DNA of 64,000 bases from Catenovulum sp052056295 (GTDB lineage: Bacteria > Pseudomonadota > Gammaproteobacteria > Enterobacterales > Alteromonadaceae): NCBI RefSeq assembly GCF_052056295.1, contig NZ_CP182493.1, positions 2,170,001-2,234,000 of the forward strand. Reading direction: 5' to 3'. Every line of letters starts with the position of its first letter. Position 1 is the first letter of the stretch. The notes beneath the pieces were generated by a model. That model was not told the DNA's origin, did no database searches, and saw nothing but the letters and a program-made list of their open reading frames with translations. Below, piece after piece: positions 18,401-27,893 of the stretch. A program made the position numbers and the translations under genes.

Positions 18401-18424
18401 TTTAATTTCGCTCCCCAAGCAAAA

Positions 18425-18480
18425 GGGTAAACATTTACCCAACAAAGGCAAAGTATTGCACCAAGGTTAATAACTGTCAA
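18425..18480 (-). promoter_or_regulatory. GH53 promoter with LacI-like operator
   Basis: On the minus strand TTGACA (18480-18475) and AATACT (18457-18452) are separated by 17 bases, a reasonable sigma-70 promoter. Just downstream the perfect 16-bp palindrome GGGTAAATGTTTACCC (18440-18425) sits at about +5 to +20, where a repressor would block transcription. The pattern resembles LacI/GalR-family half-sites (GTAAA..TTTAC). Confidence 0.55.
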
Positions 18481-18617
18481 TTAACTGTACAAAAAATTAA
18501 CAATAATTCTTAACCTAATGGGTTTGTGTTATTGCTAACCTTTATTGATACTTGGTTATTTTTCTCAGGCAGTGAAAAAAGTTTAATTGATAATTTGATT
18601 AGGCGTTTTACAAAATA

Positions 18618-18644
18618 AAAAGGGTGAAATATATTCACCCTTTT
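18618..18644 (-). terminator. Intrinsic terminator of the giant surface-protein gene
   Basis: AAAAGGGTGAA (18618-18628) pairs perfectly with TTCACCCTTTT (18634-18644) around a five-base loop. On the minus strand it is followed by a T-rich tract, TTTTATTTTG. It lies about 25 bases after the stop of the giant gene. Confidence 0.85.
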
Positions 18645-18668
18645 ATGCATAAACTAGCCGTAACAAGG

Positions 18669-21600
18669 TTAGTTTAAATTAACCGTCACCGACTCGCTAT
18701 AACCATAATTCCCTTCACTATCGGTCACTATATAGTTAAAAGTATCAGTGCCTGTTTCAGCTGAATTGGCTGTGTAGCTAAAAGCGCCTGTTGTGCTGTC
18801 AACTACAATACTGCCTTTAGTTGGCTGAACATTCACATTTAAACTACCATTTTTTGCAAAAGGTAAATACCCAGTCTTAGTTGTACCACTGGCGCTTGCA
18901 GTAAATGACACTGCAATGCCTCTTGAACTCGCAATTGGATAAACTTGATTATCCGCTGATAAGTTATTTGCGGTTATATCTAAGCCAATTCCTGCCTCAA
19001 AAGGATAATACGCAACTAAATCTGCTTCAGTGCCATACAAACGCAAGTTCATCTTTGCTGTAATTTCATTTTGGCTTTTTGCAGTTTGCCAAATACGTAC
19101 ATCATCTAACTCACCCGACCAATAGGCTGAATTATTAGTTGATGCACCAATTAGCATTTGTGCATCTGTATCTATACTGGCTAAGCCTGATATACCTAAA
19201 CTTTTGACCATTTCGCCATTTAAGTATAAATAAGCGGTCGCATTAGCTGTATCAACTACAGCGGCAATGTGGTTCCAAGTGTTTTTTAGCACCAGATTTT
19301 CATCTGTTATGACAAAAGATGATGTGCCATCGGCTAAATATAAATTTGGCTGCAGTGCACCATTGTCATTCGTTAAACTCAAAGCCCAACCTTTGTTGGC
19401 ATTTAATTTACTCACAATCGTTTGATTTGAACCATCACTGCTGCCATCGGCATTAAACCAAGCTTCAAGGCTAAAGCTGTTGCCTGCAAAGTTTAGCTCC
19501 GTAGCATGGGCTACTTGCAAATAATCGCTGCTGCCATTGAACGACAATGTACGCTCTGTACTGTAAACAAACTCTGGTGAATTATGTAACTCACCATAAA
19601 ATGAGCCAGTTTCATCGTTAATGCCATATTCGTCATCATTGTTGTAGGTAAAGTACGCAAGCAAATCTTCAGCATTGCTGGCTACCGCAACATGCATTTG
19701 TTGCTGTATTTGCGCTCTAGACTTTTGCTTTGTCCAAATTCGCGTTTCGTCTATCGCGCCATTTAGATATTTTTCATCTAACTTTTTACTAATACCAAGC
19801 AACAGATCACCATCATTATTTTCCATAACACGATATGCATTTGCGACTTGCTCGCCGTTAATATACAAACGAAGCTTGTACTTAGATTTTTTATAAGTTA
19901 CTGCAACATGCTGCCATTTGCCGACTTCAAGCGTGTGGCCCGATTCAAGCAAAGTTTTACCCAACTTACTAAATACTGTACCGCTAGGTGTAATTCCTAG
20001 TAGAATACGCCCATTACCTGAACCATCATCTTGATGCAAAATATGTTGATTAGAGCTGGACAATTGATTGAGCTTAACCCAAGTTTCAATTGTGAAATCA
20101 CCCGATTTTGGATTAAACGCCCCATACATTGGAGTAGAGGCATATTGACTGCTGCCATCCAACAATAATGCTTTATCAAAACCAGTGGCAAGTGTGCTGT
20201 CTAGTTGAATTGATTTTTCAACATATAACCAATCCGAACAAACTTGTGCACCGGCGTCCGCACCATCGTTTGGTATTACACAAAATTGTAAATACTGATC
20301 TTCATGGTATTCAGATACTGTGTAGGCCTGAGTCGTTTCGCCCGAAATAGCGGCACTGTCGCTACCTTTAGAGTCACTAGCAATATTCCAGCTAAAGCTT
20401 GAATTTTGTTCTAAATCACCATCTTGGTCGGTATAACTGTAAGAGCCAACTAATAATTCATCCGCGATTGCATCGCCGATAATATTTACATTAGCAACAC
20501 TAGGGGCATTGTTAACAGCGATGTTTGAGCCACATGCTTCACCCGTACCATTGCACAAGTCAAAAGATAAGCTGGTTGTGTAACTTGCTTCAGATAAGGT
20601 GTAACTAATTTCACCGCCTAGCTCTAAGTCTTTCATTTCAATTGAAAACTCAGTATTTATCGCAGGTCCAACCGAACCTTTGTAGTATATTTTGCCTTCT
20701 GCTCCATAAAAATACACATGTGTGGCCGTACATTCGGCTTGCTGAATGTTGTACGAAACACCCGCGGCTTTAAATGGCATATTCAAAGCAACACTGAACT
20801 TACTTTCGTTATAAAAAACTGCACTAGTATTTATCGACATAGTCGCATCAATAATGCCATCGCCATTTACGTCATGGCTGTGCTCTGGGGTAAAAACTAA
20901 ATTATCATTAGGGTCGAAAATAAATTGGCTACCATCTTCCAATGTTAAAATTGCCGTTGGTGATAACTCGATAGCGAATTCCTGTTTTAAATCAGTGGTT
21001 ACACTTAAGAAAGTATCCAGAGCGGTAAATTCTAAGTTGTAATACAAATCACCGTTGGATAGTGGTTCAAAATAGTCTTCTTCACATACCTCTTTACTGC
21101 TAGATAAAGCTTGGAAACCAGCGCCATTTAACCAAGCTTCCCAACTATTGCCCCAGTAGACTTCTTCTTCCATCCAGTTTTCTTCACTTATGTTGGCAAC
21201 TAGACGTAATGAGTCCACTTCGCTTTGTGAGCTATCTGTATAACATTGGCTTTTGTCATTCATTGACTCACAAGGCAAACCAACCGCACCAACACTGTCG
21301 GCTGACACAGATTTTTCGTAGGTACTGTCTTGTATATAAGTATCGCCATTGTATTTGTCGACTAAAGATGAACCGATAGAAAAATACACGTCTTGCAGTC
21401 TAAGGCCGGCTGATAAATTAAACGCTGGCGAATTCACTGTGAAGTCGGCGTCATCATCCAACTTGAGCTCAGTTACAACTTGAATAGGCAGGCCTGCTTC
21501 AACTTCATCTGGATAACTAATAGATAAGGTTGCTGGTAAATTGGCATCAACCCAACCACCAGTTAGCTCTAAAGAAGGGATAAGTGATGCAGTACCACCA

Positions 21601-24600
21601 ATTATTTGCACATCCATCAAACCACCCAATTCAACATCTGTGTAGCCGATATCAGTGGTAAATGAATTAGTAATATCAACCGTTTCAAACTTAGACAAAG
21701 CAAGAATATCGGTTACGCCATTTTCACCCCAAATACTCGCATCTGCGCTTAAATCTAACGCGACAGTATGAGTTAGATTCTCTAAATCTATCACGTCAAT
21801 TGTAATATCAGCTTCTGCGGTTGCACCAAACAAGTCTGTTACTTGAACAACAATGCTATAGCTCGCTGTTGTTTCGTAGTCTAAACGACCTGTAATTGTA
21901 CTTAAGCTTAATGCGCCACTTGTGCTATCAAGGGTAAAGGTTTTTTCATCGTTACCCGAAACAATCGCATACGAAACAGCGTCACCTAAATCATTCGCAT
22001 CCGCTAAAACTGTACCTATAGTTGCACCAGCATTAGTGTATTCACTGACAGAGAAAGTTTGCGCAGCAATTGTTGGCTCTGCGTTTACCGTAATACTTAA
22101 ACCCTGTTGTAACCACAATTGCGCTTGGCCAACACTATAGAGTACATAAGTTACACCGTCGGTTGTGTCGGTAACACCGGTTGCTTGCCACTGTTGATTT
22201 GTTGAATAAACACTGTCGTCACTACCACCTTTTATTTTAATGCGCGAGTTGCTACTAACACTTTTATTTAAGCTCAGGGTGTTGGCACCAGATCCATCAA
22301 TATCAAAAACTTCAATACTACGGACTCTTGCGGCAGCTGCGGCTAAATTAAGGGTAATACCTGCACCGTCTAATTTTAGCGTGTCGGTACCACCACCTCC
22401 GTCAATACGGATAAAGTTATTGTCAGATAAAACGATAGTGTCACTACCTGGGCCAGCATAAACCACATCGGCACCACCTTGACCATTTATATAATCATCG
22501 CCAGTACCTGTTGCAATTCTGTCTGCTGCACTGCTGCCTAAAATGCTGTCGTCTGCATCTGTGCCAGTAAGTGTTAGCTCTTTGCCACTGCCTTTTAACA
22601 CATACACAGCGCCAGATTTGTTTAAGTCGTTGGCATCGGCATCTGGTGTACCAAACAAAATATCTTTGATGCCATCACCATTAATATCACCTGCACTTGA
22701 AATCCAATGACCTAAACCATCATCCGCATTACCTGTACTATAAAAACCACCTTGGTTATTGGTAACATCGCTTAAATAAACAGGGTTATTGTCATTTTTT
22801 CCATAAACAACATACACTCGACCCTTGCCACTTTCAGCGTAACGGTCGCCAATAATGATGTCGTCGTAACCATCACCGTTTAAATCGCCCGCACCACCGA
22901 TAGCGCCGGTTGCAATAGCACCCACAGCAAAACTAATAAGCGAAGCATCATTGTGAATAATAAAACCACCATTGCCCAAGGCTATTTCGGCTAAATCTAT
23001 ATATTGCTCCGATGTATTGCCAAAAATAACGTAAGCTCTGGGATATTCAATATCCTCACAGCAGTCAGTATCAGTCAACAACAACGCAATATCATCTAAA
23101 CCATCAGCGTTCACATCACCTATAGAAGAGGTCGTAAAGCTAGGTTTCGTATTCGCGTACGAATCTGTGCAACAAAAAAATCCATATGTACCATCTTCAG
23201 GAATAATATGCAGGCCATCGCCGTCTTCCGTTACTTGATTAAAGTTAACAGAATCGCCACCAATACGACCAAAGACTAAACGGTTAATACCAGACGCGTC
23301 TCGCATAATCCCTTCATTAACAATAAAGTCTTGCAATCCATCACTATTAAAATCACCAACAGGCAATACCTGCGCGCCGAATTCCCAATAAGCGCTAACT
23401 TTTCGACCTTTATAAATAACGGCAAAACCCTCCGTAGTTGTTTCATCTGCTATTTCATTTAAATACACAGCAGAGCCATCTGACTTACCAAAAACAGTGT
23501 GCGCCATGTTCACATTTGTGACTGAGTCATTGAGCGCCACTGAAGCACTGGTGCTTTCCATGAATATTTCACCCAAAGTAATGTCAGCTAAACCATCACC
23601 GTTAACGTCACCTAATACTATTGTGCCACCCGCGTGGTCATAATTGCTTGAACCCAACATAACAAAACCGGTTGAGTCTGTATCTAATGCTAAAGCTGAC
23701 AACTCAACTGCCGCAGTATCTTGTTTACCAAATACTGCGTAGGCTTTACCGGCTTCTGTATAAGTAGTGCCATCAATAATTGTGCTTGCGTATGGCGCAC
23801 CTACTACTATGTCAGATAAACCATCACCATTAATGTCAACACCACCACTGACTGCAAAACCCGCTTTGTCTCCAGCAGCTTCACCATTAATAACAAAACC
23901 ATTAATACCTAATGCCGCTTCTTCTAGCGACGCGAGTTGTCCTGTGCTACTACCAAATAAAACATAAGCGCGGCCAACATTGTCGCCATAGGTATCATCA
24001 CCTGGCGCACCTATAATAATGTCGTCAAAACCGTCACCATTAACATCACCTGCTGGTGCAACACCGTAGCCTGTCCAATCTTTTTTCACTAAACCTTTAA
24101 TGGTTTGCGCATTTGTGTTGAGTGAGTCGGTTATATCATTAACGGTAATCGTTACTTGAGTGATAGCAAAATCACCGTTGCCGTCGGTCGAGCTAATCAC
24201 TAAGTCGTACTGAGTCACCCCACTTTCAAAATCTAACTGGCTAGAATCACTTACGCGTATTTGCCCTGTATCCGCATCAATTTCAAATGCGCCGCTGTCA
24301 TTACCTGAGATTATTTGATAGCTATAATTAGTTAATTCAATTTCCCAACTACCTTTTTCAAATACAAAGTATTTAAATTTCACATCACCGTGATCATCAG
24401 GCATTACATTTTCTGAGTCGTCATGGATATAACCAGTAAAACTGTTATTGCTTATGTCAGTAAAACGAAAAGTTGCGTCAGTCGTTTGTACTAACTGAAT
24501 AAACACAACTGGGTCGTTGTAAGTATTTAGCAACTCGATAGTAGGTGCATTTTCTCTGTCTGTATCGGTGAAAGTAAAACCGCCCATTTCACCCATTAAG

Positions 24601-25517
24601 GTGCCGTTTTTGTCGTATAAACTGCTATTGCCTTGCAGCATAAGTAAACTAACAGCTTCTGCGTTATGTTCACCATCATCCAATTCGTCGATATAAATTT
24701 TTGTTTCACTGCTAGACAGCGCACTAACGCCAACACCAGCTTGCTGAGTGCCGTTACTGGTAATTAAATTGGTCAATAATTGAGGTGATTGATCAAACGG
24801 ACCGGTAAAAGTAACTTTACTGCTACTATGAGTAACTTCTTCAGCCGTTTGTGTAGTTTCAAACGGCAAACCATTCCATAAACCTTGTGCGGCTTGACTA
24901 ACAGCTAACCAAGCGACTGTTTCGTTGCCTCGCACATTGTCGATAGAAGTCACAACACTTGAACCTGTCAGATCTAAATCAGTTTCGATAATGCTTTCAA
25001 ACCCGCTCGCCGTAATATTTTGTTGGCGGGTACGCATAAGAATTTCGTAACCCAACTTGTTGATTGAACCATCATAACTATAAGTATCAACTGTGTAGGT
25101 AACATAATAACTGCCGTCACTTTGAATTTGATTAAATAGTATTGGTGGCTCGTCAAAGCTAGTTGTATAGTTTACCGCCTGATACGCTTCATCACGCGCA
25201 GCCCAGTTGGAAAGAACCGCAGTGCCAACATCTAATTTTAGCGTTGTTGTTGGGCTTGCATGATCAGAGGTTAGCTGGCCAATAACGGTATTTTTCGCTG
25301 TGTTTTCATCAACACTCAAATAAATATGAGTGGGTGCTGTGGTTAATGTTGTGCCATTGTCACTGCCAATGAGTACTGTGTCTGAAGTTGAGTTGTCCAT
25401 TGAAACACTGCCAGTAGCACTTTCATCACCACTGGTATTGGCAAGAGTGTTCATTGAACACAGTAATAGCGTCGGCATAAATATTAGCCGTTTTGCATAA
25501 CAACTGTGACTGCTCAT
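18669..25517 (-). CDS. Giant secreted multidomain protein (cadherin-like, FG-GAP propeller, RTX-like, two LamG)
   Basis: About 2282 residues from the ATG at 25517, with AGGAG five bases upstream; a signal peptide ends near NTLANT. Domain order by rough residue: cadherin-like strand (60-85); three H-lectin-like repeats with P-x-V/L-x-x-x-Q and ETVAWLAV/NAEAVSLLML signatures (90-375); cadherin (395-465); an FG-GAP beta-propeller with repeats such as GDVNGDGFDDIIIGAPGD (480-960); hemolysin-type calcium-binding GGAD/GSD repeats (985-1035); cadherin (1150-1240); a long unassigned beta-rich region (1245-1690); two LamG domains (1770-1965, 1985-2170); and a C-terminal cadherin-like/VCBS-like repeat. 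It is probably a surface adhesin or matrix protein that binds glycans and calcium. No sorting tag is seen at the C-terminus. Transcription is predicted to need sigma-54. Confidence 0.85.
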   Translation of the reverse strand: MSSHSCYAKRLIFMPTLLLCSMNTLANTSGDESATGSVSMDNSTSDTVLIGSDNGTTLTTAPTHIYLSVDENTAKNTVIGQLTSDHASPTTTLKLDVGTAVLSNWAARDEAYQAVNYTTSFDEPPILFNQIQSDGSYYVTYTVDTYSYDGSINKLGYEILMRTRQQNITASGFESIIETDLDLTGSSVVTSIDNVRGNETVAWLAVSQAAQGLWNGLPFETTQTAEEVTHSSSKVTFTGPFDQSPQLLTNLITSNGTQQAGVGVSALSSSETKIYIDELDDGEHNAEAVSLLMLQGNSSLYDKNGTLMGEMGGFTFTDTDRENAPTIELLNTYNDPVVFIQLVQTTDATFRFTDISNNSFTGYIHDDSENVMPDDHGDVKFKYFVFEKGSWEIELTNYSYQIISGNDSGAFEIDADTGQIRVSDSSQLDFESGVTQYDLVISSTDGNGDFAITQVTITVNDITDSLNTNAQTIKGLVKKDWTGYGVAPAGDVNGDGFDDIIIGAPGDDTYGDNVGRAYVLFGSSTGQLASLEEAALGINGFVINGEAAGDKAGFAVSGGVDINGDGLSDIVVGAPYASTIIDGTTYTEAGKAYAVFGKQDTAAVELSALALDTDSTGFVMLGSSNYDHAGGTIVLGDVNGDGLADITLGEIFMESTSASVALNDSVTNVNMAHTVFGKSDGSAVYLNEIADETTTEGFAVIYKGRKVSAYWEFGAQVLPVGDFNSDGLQDFIVNEGIMRDASGINRLVFGRIGGDSVNFNQVTEDGDGLHIIPEDGTYGFFCCTDSYANTKPSFTTSSIGDVNADGLDDIALLLTDTDCCEDIEYPRAYVIFGNTSEQYIDLAEIALGNGGFIIHNDASLISFAVGAIATGAIGGAGDLNGDGYDDIIIGDRYAESGKGRVYVVYGKNDNNPVYLSDVTNNQGGFYSTGNADDGLGHWISSAGDINGDGIKDILFGTPDADANDLNKSGAVYVLKGSGKELTLTGTDADDSILGSSAADRIATGTGDDYINGQGGADVVYAGPGSDTIVLSDNNFIRIDGGGGTDTLKLDGAGITLNLAAAAARVRSIEVFDIDGSGANTLSLNKSVSSNSRIKIKGGSDDSVYSTNQQWQATGVTDTTDGVTYVLYSVGQAQLWLQQGLSITVNAEPTIAAQTFSVSEYTNAGATIGTVLADANDLGDAVSYAIVSGNDEKTFTLDSTSGALSLSTITGRLDYETTASYSIVVQVTDLFGATAEADITIDVIDLENLTHTVALDLSADASIWGENGVTDILALSKFETVDITNSFTTDIGYTDVELGGLMDVQIIGGTASLIPSLELTGGWVDANLPATLSISYPDEVEAGLPIQVVTELKLDDDADFTVNSPAFNLSAGLRLQDVYFSIGSSLVDKYNGDTYIQDSTYEKSVSADSVGAVGLPCESMNDKSQCYTDSSQSEVDSLRLVANISEENWMEEEVYWGNSWEAWLNGAGFQALSSSKEVCEEDYFEPLSNGDLYYNLEFTALDTFLSVTTDLKQEFAIELSPTAILTLEDGSQFIFDPNDNLVFTPEHSHDVNGDGIIDATMSINTSAVFYNESKFSVALNMPFKAAGVSYNIQQAECTATHVYFYGAEGKIYYKGSVGPAINTEFSIEMKDLELGGEISYTLSEASYTTSLSFDLCNGTGEACGSNIAVNNAPSVANVNIIGDAIADELLVGSYSYTDQDGDLEQNSSFSWNIASDSKGSDSAAISGETTQAYTVSEYHEDQYLQFCVIPNDGADAGAQVCSDWLYVEKSIQLDSTLATGFDKALLLDGSSQYASTPMYGAFNPKSGDFTIETWVKLNQLSSSNQHILHQDDGSGNGRILLGITPSGTVFSKLGKTLLESGHTLEVGKWQHVAVTYKKSKYKLRLYINGEQVANAYRVMENNDGDLLLGISKKLDEKYLNGAIDETRIWTKQKSRAQIQQQMHVAVASNAEDLLAYFTYNNDDEYGINDETGSFYGELHNSPEFVYSTERTLSFNGSSDYLQVAHATELNFAGNSFSLEAWFNADGSSDGSNQTIVSKLNANKGWALSLTNDNGALQPNLYLADGTSSFVITDENLVLKNTWNHIAAVVDTANATAYLYLNGEMVKSLGISGLASIDTDAQMLIGASTNNSAYWSGELDDVRIWQTAKSQNEITAKMNLRLYGTEADLVAYYPFEAGIGLDITANNLSADNQVYPIASSRGIAVSFTASASGTTKTGYLPFAKNGSLNVNVQPTKGSIVVDSTTGAFSYTANSAETGTDTFNYIVTDSEGNYGYSESVTVNLN

Positions 25518-25607
25518 AGAGACTCCTAATCTGTTGTAAATGATAAATAGGTAAGCCAGATACATTCACAGTGAACATCTAGCCTGTTGTATGTCAGGAG
25601 TGTGTAG

Positions 25608-25623
25608 TGCAGCTTACATGCCA
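25608..25623 (-). promoter_or_regulatory. Sigma-54 (-24/-12) promoter of the giant gene
   Basis: On the minus strand TGGCATG-TAAG-CTGCA matches the sigma-54 consensus TGGCACG-N4-TTGCA at all but two of its twelve defined positions and keeps the essential GG and GC with exact spacing. The predicted start near 25597 leaves a leader of about 80 bases before the ATG at 25517. Confidence 0.75.
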
Positions 25624-25662
25624 AAATAAAAATCAATAAATTTCAGATAGATACAAGGAGAT

Positions 25663-25732
25663 CTTATAGGAGTGAGTGTGGATTTCTTATAGTTCGCTAA
25701 TAGATTTCAAGATTACTTATAGGTGCTTATAG
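25663..25732 (-). promoter_or_regulatory. CTATAAG box cluster (putative enhancer sites)
   Basis: Four exact copies of CTATAAG on the minus strand occupy 25669-25663, 25692-25686, 25722-25716 and 25732-25726, with a near-copy CTATTAG at 25703-25697. They lie about 40-110 bp upstream of the -24/-12 promoter, the normal position for binding sites of a sigma-54 activator. The word TATAAGC recurs in front of the sigma-54 response regulator gene at 30197. Confidence 0.6.
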
Positions 25733-25742
25733 AAAATTATAT

Positions 25743-27290
25743 TCAAGCCATCGTCAATGATTGCAAATATTCAACTAACTGCTTAAAGCGGTAATTTTTC
25801 ACAAAGGGGGAAATATGTTGCACAAAATCATTCAGCTGTGGTTCAGCTGCCAACTGGGTAATTTGTGCACGAATAGCCAATACATTATGTGTTTTAGCCA
25901 ATTGAGTAAGCGCCAATATCTGAGCCTGTGTTGGCAATACTAACTCTGCGGTTTGTACCTTGTCGGTAGATAAATTTGGCGGTGAAACATTCACCTCACA
26001 AGGTGCTAAAGTAACATCAAACCAAAAGCGGCTGCCAACGTTTTCTTCACTATGTACTTCAAGTTTAGTCCCCATCAGCTTAACCAAACGCTGACTAATA
26101 GCTAAACCTAAGCCCGTGCCTTCGGCTCGTGTAATACTATTGTCTAGTTGATGAAATGGGATAAAGATTTCTTTAAGTTTAGATTTATTAATGCCTAGTC
26201 CAGTGTCTTCAACACTAAATCTAACAACAATTTGCTTGAAGTTGTTCGATAGCAAATTAACGCTAAAAGTTACACACCCAGCACTGGTAAATTTAACTGC
26301 GTTGGCCAATAAATTTAGCAATACTTGGCGCAGTCTTTTTTCGTCCACCAGTACGACTTTTGGTAAATCACTATCAAGATAAAAATTAAAGGCTAATTGC
26401 TTGAGTTGTGCATTAATTTTTGTCATGTCGACTAGGTTATGGCAAAACTCAAACAAGTTAACCTGTTGAGGTTGCAATACAATTTTGCTTTCACTGGTTG
26501 CTGAAAATTCTAAAATGTCATTAATCATTGATAATAAGTGTTCAGCATTACGGTCAATTGCATTTATTCCTTGCCCATAACCCAACATGAGCTCTTCGTC
26601 TTGCTTATACATTTGGGTATTACCAAGAATAGCATTAAGCGGTGTACGCAACTCGTGGGTTACATTGGCCATAAAACGAGTTTTTGCTTGGTCTGACGCT
26701 TCTATTATTTTTTTTGCTTTCTGTAGCCGATAAACCAGATAACTAACAAACAACCATACAATAATCAGCAACAGCAAGGTTAAACTCGCTTCTGTGATCA
26801 ATTTCGATTTCATTTCATCGCTTAATTGAACGAAGTACCCATTACTGACGACAAAATTAGCCAAGCCGAACAGCTCACCCTGACGACTAATTAATGGTAC
26901 GGATATAAAATAACATTCGGAGCATTCGTTGTTGCCCATAGTAAAATCTAGCGTTCCAGCAACCACCTCTACCACAGAATAATCCAGTTGTAATTCAACA
27001 CTATGAATATAACGTTGACCAATAGCAGGGTCTTCTACTATTAACATTACTTGTAGTGCGTCATCTAATGCTGCGGCTAATCTGTCAGATTGGGTGTAAG
27101 CCAAGTGTTCTATTAAAGTAGCGGCTTGCGCTTCGGCTAAGGTGTTTGCTTGGGTTTCTGCGACCAAATATAATCTCGGTTGTAACGTGTTTTGCCAATA
27201 ATTCTCTAACGACCATACAAATACGCTAATTAGCATAATGAACACTAAACTGATTAATAACTGGCGTTGTAAATCACCCGCTTTATTCAT
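25743..27290 (-). CDS. Membrane sensor histidine kinase
   Basis: A 515-residue kinase with membrane helices at about 9-28 and 171-190 enclosing a periplasmic sensor of about 140 residues. The sensor contains a CSEC pair (ECSECYF) that could hold a disulfide or metal. The HisKA domain has phospho-acceptor His212 in THELRTPLN. The ATPase domain shows the N box (LLNLLANAVKF), G1 (DTGLGI) and G2 (GTGLGLAI). A C-terminal tail of about 110 residues (425-515) looks helical and is unassigned. The start overlaps the YfiR-like gene by eight bases, so the two are co-translated. The likely partner is the response regulator at 30197-31762, since this kinase has no receiver domain and no other regulator is in the cluster. 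Confidence 0.9.
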   Translation of the reverse strand: MNKAGDLQRQLLISLVFIMLISVFVWSLENYWQNTLQPRLYLVAETQANTLAEAQAATLIEHLAYTQSDRLAAALDDALQVMLIVEDPAIGQRYIHSVELQLDYSVVEVVAGTLDFTMGNNECSECYFISVPLISRQGELFGLANFVVSNGYFVQLSDEMKSKLITEASLTLLLLIIVWLFVSYLVYRLQKAKKIIEASDQAKTRFMANVTHELRTPLNAILGNTQMYKQDEELMLGYGQGINAIDRNAEHLLSMINDILEFSATSESKIVLQPQQVNLFEFCHNLVDMTKINAQLKQLAFNFYLDSDLPKVVLVDEKRLRQVLLNLLANAVKFTSAGCVTFSVNLLSNNFKQIVVRFSVEDTGLGINKSKLKEIFIPFHQLDNSITRAEGTGLGLAISQRLVKLMGTKLEVHSEENVGSRFWFDVTLAPCEVNVSPPNLSTDKVQTAELVLPTQAQILALTQLAKTHNVLAIRAQITQLAAEPQLNDFVQHISPFVKNYRFKQLVEYLQSLTMA

Positions 27291-27876
27291 ACAGTTTAGC
27301 GACCTTAAGATAAAAAGCTTTTAATGATAGTTTAGACTTATCCAAGGTGGTTTTATTCAATAAAGGCCGAACACTTGCTTGCACAGATAAACCGCCCAAT
27401 ATGCCCTTTTCAACATCCCCAGCAAATGGAGAAAAAACGACTAAGCTATGCCGTACGCTGTATTTAACTAATAGCTCAATTTGTTTATCAGCTAATGGTT
27501 CAGCGATAAAAATGCCGGCATATTGCTCAGCCTGCAAAGTTTGCAATTGATTAATATCAAGCGGCTGAATTTTAAACTGAGTGCCATTTAGCGGCTGGAA
27601 TATTTCAGCTAATTTATCACTATAGCTCTCTGCTTTAGATGCGCTGCCATTGTGTACAACCAGCACAACCAACTGCTGTTGCTTATTTTGTTTATCCAAT
27701 AAATTGAGATCAGCTGTCACTAGTGTTTTAAAGATTTTCAAGCCAACCAAAGCGCGCCTTTCTTCAAAACCATTTGCGCTAACTTGGCCACAAATCACAA
27801 CAAACAGCAACAACAAGGCGATACTTAACCTTGTTGTTTTAGCTACTGATGTGAATGCTGACCAAGAAAGCTTCAT
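27283..27876 (-). CDS. YfiR-like (DUF4154-type) periplasmic protein
   Basis: A 197-residue protein with a signal peptide (hydrophobic core about 17-30, cleavage near QVSANG). The body alternates strands and helices (QQLVVLVVHNG, YAGIFIAEPL, SLVVFSPFAGDVEKGILGGLSVQASVRPLLN) and ends in LKAFYLKVAKLYE, which resembles the C-terminus of YfiR-like proteins. YfiR family members are periplasmic regulators that restrain a membrane signalling enzyme. Its position between a TonB receptor (17-base gap) and a sensor kinase (8-base overlap) suggests it relays a signal to the kinase. The family assignment is moderate because the usual N-terminal YfiR motif is not obvious. Confidence 0.6.
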   Translation of the reverse strand: MKLSWSAFTSVAKTTRLSIALLLLFVVICGQVSANGFEERRALVGLKIFKTLVTADLNLLDKQNKQQQLVVLVVHNGSASKAESYSDKLAEIFQPLNGTQFKIQPLDINQLQTLQAEQYAGIFIAEPLADKQIELLVKYSVRHSLVVFSPFAGDVEKGILGGLSVQASVRPLLNKTTLDKSKLSLKAFYLKVAKLYE

Positions 27877-27893
27877 TGTGTTAATTAACCTGC

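Noticed and set aside
19675..23967. Several 60-78-codon plus-strand frames inside the giant gene
   Set aside because: They are antisense frames within a long repetitive coding region and have no ribosome sites or protein-like composition.
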